9,650 nucleotides of DNA from Bordetella parapertussis (GTDB lineage Bacteria; Pseudomonadota; Gammaproteobacteria; Burkholderiales; Burkholderiaceae_B), in assembly GCA_945897365.1 (NCBI GenBank), contig CAMDFD010000040.1, forward strand, positions 1 to 9,650, written 5' to 3'. Within the stretch, counting starts at the first letter, position 1. Every line of letters starts with the position of its first letter. A program made the position numbers and the translations under genes. The notes beneath the pieces were generated by a model, which was not told the origin of the DNA, did not search any database, and saw only the letters and a program-made list of their open reading frames with translations. Of the stretch, positions 7,057-9,650 are shown piece after piece.

Positions 7057-9650
7057 ACTACTAAAATCAGCTTATCTTACGGTCAGCGCCGACTCTGGAC
7101 ACTCGATCAAATCGAGCAACATGCCGCGACCTACAACATGCCTCTGGTCGTGCGATTCAGTGGCAACCTCAATACTGGGGCCTTGGCACAAGCACTTGGC
7201 TTCATCATTGAGCGTCACGAGTCTTTGAGGACATTGATTGCCGAGAGTGACAGCGGACATCCGATAGGGTTATTGTCTGAGGCGCCTAGTTATAAAGATA
7301 TTTTACGGATCATTGATCTAACTGATGAAGATCAAGCTCATCCAGAGCACATACAAGATATTACAAATAGACTGATACGTGAAGAGGCGTCCACGCCTTT
7401 TAATCTATCAAGCGAAATTCCCTTTCGTGCCACGCTGATTTCACTCACTCCCGTCGAACATATTTTAATGTTGACGATGCATCACCATGCAGGAGATGGA
7501 AGTTCTTGGGCGATCATTGCTCAAGAGTTAAAGATCGCCTATGCGGCGTTCAATCGTGGTGTATTACCCGACTTACCTGAGTGTCAGATTCAATACAGTG
7601 ATTGGGCCCGCTGGCAAGAAACAGTCATTAAAAAGAAACTTGAGGCCAAACTTGTTCGCTCAAAAGAAAGGCTCTCAGGCATCCCCGAAAGACTGACCTT
7701 ACCTCTTGATCTCCCACGTCACTCGGATCGTGCGCATCAAGCAGGTTATGTCCGACTGCACATACCCGTTCATGTTGTTCAGGGCATGGAACAACTTGCA
7801 CGAGAATTGAGCACCACATTTTTTACGGTTCTCCTTGCGGCTTATGGAGTTTTGCTGAGTCGGATCGCAGGACAAACCACGGTTGTCATCGGCTCTCCCG
7901 TTTCTGGTCGTATACGTTCTGAAGTTGAGCAAACGGTTGGTTTTTTTCTAAATACCTTAGCCATTCCTGTTTCGACAAACTATCAAAGTACAGCTCGGGA
8001 TTTAATTATCCAGGCGAAACAACAAGTCGAATCTGCGCTCGTCGATCAAGACATCCCTTTTGAATTACTCGTTGAAGAAATTGGCGTGACACGATCGCTC
8101 GATCACACACCGATTTTTCAAACGATGCTTTCCTTTCAAAATCAAGGTCAAGCTGATTTCTCTTTAGAAGAAACTTCGGCACAGGCCATTCCCGTCGGGA
8201 TGGCAACGACAAAATTTGATCTTACGCTTGCACTTGAGCCGCTTGCTTCTGGCGATGTGAGCGGAGTTTTTGAGTTTGATGCCGATCTATTTAATGAAAG
8301 TAGCGTCAACAACTGGTCCGTCAGCTTTTCCATGCTGCTTGACGCAATGGTCAATACGCCTGATTCGCCAGTCATGTCTTTATGCATGACGAGCGCTTCG
8401 CAGCGCGCGTCCATCATTGAGGAGTCTTGCGGCCCCGTGCAGGACTTGTCCGCGCAGCCTCTCACGCTGACCGCCCTCTTTGCCGCTCAGGTTGCGGCCA
8501 GCCCTCACGCTCCTGCACTCATCTTTGAACAGAGCACGGCAGAGCATGCGAGTATGGACTTTGCCGAGCTCGATGCTCGATCGAACCAACTCGCGCGTAA
8601 CCTCATTTCCTTGGGTTGCGGTCCCGACCATATTGTTGCCGTTTTACTCGATCGCTCGCCACAATTAATCGTGGCCATGCTGGCTGTCCTTAAAGCCGGC
8701 GCCGCCTATCTCCCCCTGGACCCAGAGCTGCCGACCTCGCGCCTGCAGTTCATGCTCGCAGATAGTCAAACGCGTTTGCTCCTGAGCGATAGCAGTCACC
8801 TGGATCGTCTTGCCTCTGCATCGACGCACGACTTTGCCATGCCCGCTCATCGGGATCTGAATGATCCGCGTATCGTCTCTGAGCTCAATGCGCTTCCTTC
8901 CACTGCGATTGCGCCGCATGAACGCACGCAGGTGCTTGCGCCTGAGCATCTTGCTTATTTGATCTACACCTCAGGCTCAACAGGCACCCCCAAGGGCGCA
9001 GGCAACACCCATCAAGCGGTCGTCAATCGCTTGATTTGGATGCAAGACACCATGCAGTTGGCGTCACGCGACCGGGTTTTACAAAAAACCGCGATCGGCT
9101 TTGACGTTGCAGTCTGGGAATGGTTTTTACCTCTCATGACGGGTGCTGCTTTAGTCATTGCTCGCCCAGAAGGCCAGAAGGATCCGGCGTATCTCAAGTC
9201 GGTGATCGAACAGCACCATGTCAGCGTCATGCACTTTGTGCCCTCCATGCTGGCGGTGTTTCTCGAATCGCTCGAAGCACTCGCCTGCCCCTCGCTCAAG
9301 CAAATCGTCACCAGTGGCGAGGCCCTCAGTGGTGCGGTCCAGGCACAGACCTTTCGTCAACTGCCACAGACGCGCTTGTGGAATCTCTATGGTCCGACCG
9401 AAGCGGCGATCGACGTCTCGGTCTGGCCTTGCCGCCAAGCGGATGAAACACTGACACCCCCCATCGGGTACCCGATCTGGAACACGCAGCTTTTTATTCT
9501 CGACAACATGCTCGAACCGCTCCCGCATGGTGTGGTGGGAGAGCTCTATATCGCTGGGACGAACCTCGCCCGTGGATACCTCGGGCGCAGCGGCTTGACG
9601 GCAGAACGCTTTATCGCCTGTCCCTTCACGGACAAGGGTGCTCGGATGTA
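7054..9650 (+). CDS. Non-ribosomal peptide synthetase, 3'-truncated: C-A(Ser)...
   Basis: The next part of the same assembly line, 865 codons visible with no stop before the window end. It opens with a condensation domain (core motif SYGQRRLW about 10 residues in, HHHAGDG at residues 143-149, IGSPVSGR near 280) followed by an A domain with YTSGSTG from residue 638, FDVAVWE near 683 and YGPTEAAID near 779, cut at GARM before motif A7. The start is placed at TTG 7054 because the preceding codons are TAA-AAA in the same frame and the next in-frame ATG (7138) would remove the first C-domain motif. A weak Shine-Dalgarno-like TGAG (7041-7044) lies 9 bases upstream, and bases 7041-7080 are only 25% GC, which suits an open initiation region. 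C3 should join the peptide on PCP3 of the upstream protein to the serine loaded by this module. Transcription is presumably shared with the upstream gene. A disrupted single gene or a sequence error is the alternative. Confidence 0.88.
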   Translation, partial: MTTKISLSYGQRRLWTLDQIEQHAATYNMPLVVRFSGNLNTGALAQALGFIIERHESLRTLIAESDSGHPIGLLSEAPSYKDILRIIDLTDEDQAHPEHIQDITNRLIREEASTPFNLSSEIPFRATLISLTPVEHILMLTMHHHAGDGSSWAIIAQELKIAYAAFNRGVLPDLPECQIQYSDWARWQETVIKKKLEAKLVRSKERLSGIPERLTLPLDLPRHSDRAHQAGYVRLHIPVHVVQGMEQLARELSTTFFTVLLAAYGVLLSRIAGQTTVVIGSPVSGRIRSEVEQTVGFFLNTLAIPVSTNYQSTARDLIIQAKQQVESALVDQDIPFELLVEEIGVTRSLDHTPIFQTMLSFQNQGQADFSLEETSAQAIPVGMATTKFDLTLALEPLASGDVSGVFEFDADLFNESSVNNWSVSFSMLLDAMVNTPDSPVMSLCMTSASQRASIIEESCGPVQDLSAQPLTLTALFAAQVAASPHAPALIFEQSTAEHASMDFAELDARSNQLARNLISLGCGPDHIVAVLLDRSPQLIVAMLAVLKAGAAYLPLDPELPTSRLQFMLADSQTRLLLSDSSHLDRLASASTHDFAMPAHRDLNDPRIVSELNALPSTAIAPHERTQVLAPEHLAYLIYTSGSTGTPKGAGNTHQAVVNRLIWMQDTMQLASRDRVLQKTAIGFDVAVWEWFLPLMTGAALVIARPEGQKDPAYLKSVIEQHHVSVMHFVPSMLAVFLESLEALACPSLKQIVTSGEALSGAVQAQTFRQLPQTRLWNLYGPTEAAIDVSVWPCRQADETLTPPIGYPIWNTQLFILDNMLEPLPHGVVGELYIAGTNLARGYLGRSGLTAERFIACPFTDKGARM
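7066..8390 (+). other. Condensation domain C3, N-terminal in protein 2
   Basis: Accepts the peptide from PCP3 of the upstream protein. Motifs: SYGQRRLWTLD, RHESLRT, HHHAGDG (7480-7500, second His codon at 7483), QYSDWARWQ, VVIGSPVSGR, GFFLNTLAIP, DIPFELLVE and PIFQTML. It is clearly more divergent from C1 and C2 than they are from each other, and AT-richer (45 GC of 120 bases in 7261-7380). Confidence 0.93.
8464..9650 (+). other. Adenylation domain A3, serine-specific, truncated by window end
   Basis: Motifs LKAGAAYLPLD, YTSGSTGTPKG (8965-8997), NRLIWMQ, FDVAVWEWF and LYGPTEAAID are present, and the sequence stops at GARM just before A7. Pocket residues by hand alignment are D684, V685, W688, H727, V752, S754, L778, I786 and D787; the lysine lies beyond the window. 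The resulting DVWHVSLID(K) agrees closely with the serine codes (DVWHLSLIDK, EntF DVWHFSLVDK). NRLxWMQ and HFVPSMLA also match the EntF serine domain as I remember it. Confidence 0.88.

Noticed and set aside
7138..7140. In-frame ATG as the start of gene 2
   Set aside because: Starting here would remove the conserved SYGQRRLW motif of the C domain; the TTG at 7054 keeps the domain whole.
9151..9528. 125-codon open frame on the minus strand
   Set aside because: It lies wholly opposite the conserved A3 core, has no recognisable motif, and is explained by the GC-rich coding strand.

Overview
The whole 9.65 kb window is coding sequence on the + strand for a modular non-ribosomal peptide synthetase (NRPS). 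It lies inside a biosynthetic gene cluster and both ends are cut. There is no non-coding stretch longer than 3 bases, and I see no RNA gene, CRISPR array, insertion sequence or transport, regulatory or tailoring gene. GC content is moderate and patchy, about 37% to 68% in 120-base samples. Domain style (C domains with HHHAGDG, A domains with GARMYRTGDLAR, linkers ending in NGKLDRRALP) and this composition suggest a proteobacterium with a medium-GC genome, but I cannot name the genus and this is weakly held.

Layout: gene 1 (1-7050, 5' end outside the window) encodes the end of an adenylation (A) domain, PCP1, then module C1-A1-PCP2, then module C2-A2-PCP3, and stops at TAA 7048-7050. Gene 2 (TTG at 7054, 3' end outside the window) is in the same reading frame only one codon further on. 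It begins almost directly with C3 and then A3, which is cut at core motif A7. The two proteins form one assembly line of at least four modules. PCP3 at the end of protein 1 should hand its peptide to C3 at the start of protein 2.

Reading specificity pockets by hand against the GrsA numbering gives A1 = D-V-W-H-I-S-F-I-H-K (serine-like but altered at two positions), A2 = D-A-Q-L-F-A-F-V-V-K (partly proline-like, not a standard code) and A3 = D-V-W-H-V-S-L-I-D-K (serine). The encoded stretch would therefore be X-Ser(?)-Pro-like(?)-Ser. No epimerase, methyltransferase, oxidase, cyclase or thioesterase domain is present, so no stereochemical or release chemistry can be read here.

Points worth a second look: the in-frame stop that splits the line inside an otherwise normal PCP-C linker with no evident docking domain; a block of about 0.9 kb shared by C1 and C2 at 88% protein identity that ends abruptly inside the domain, as expected for gene conversion; a sharp rise in GC near 8385 at the C3-A3 boundary; and the two unusual A-domain pockets.
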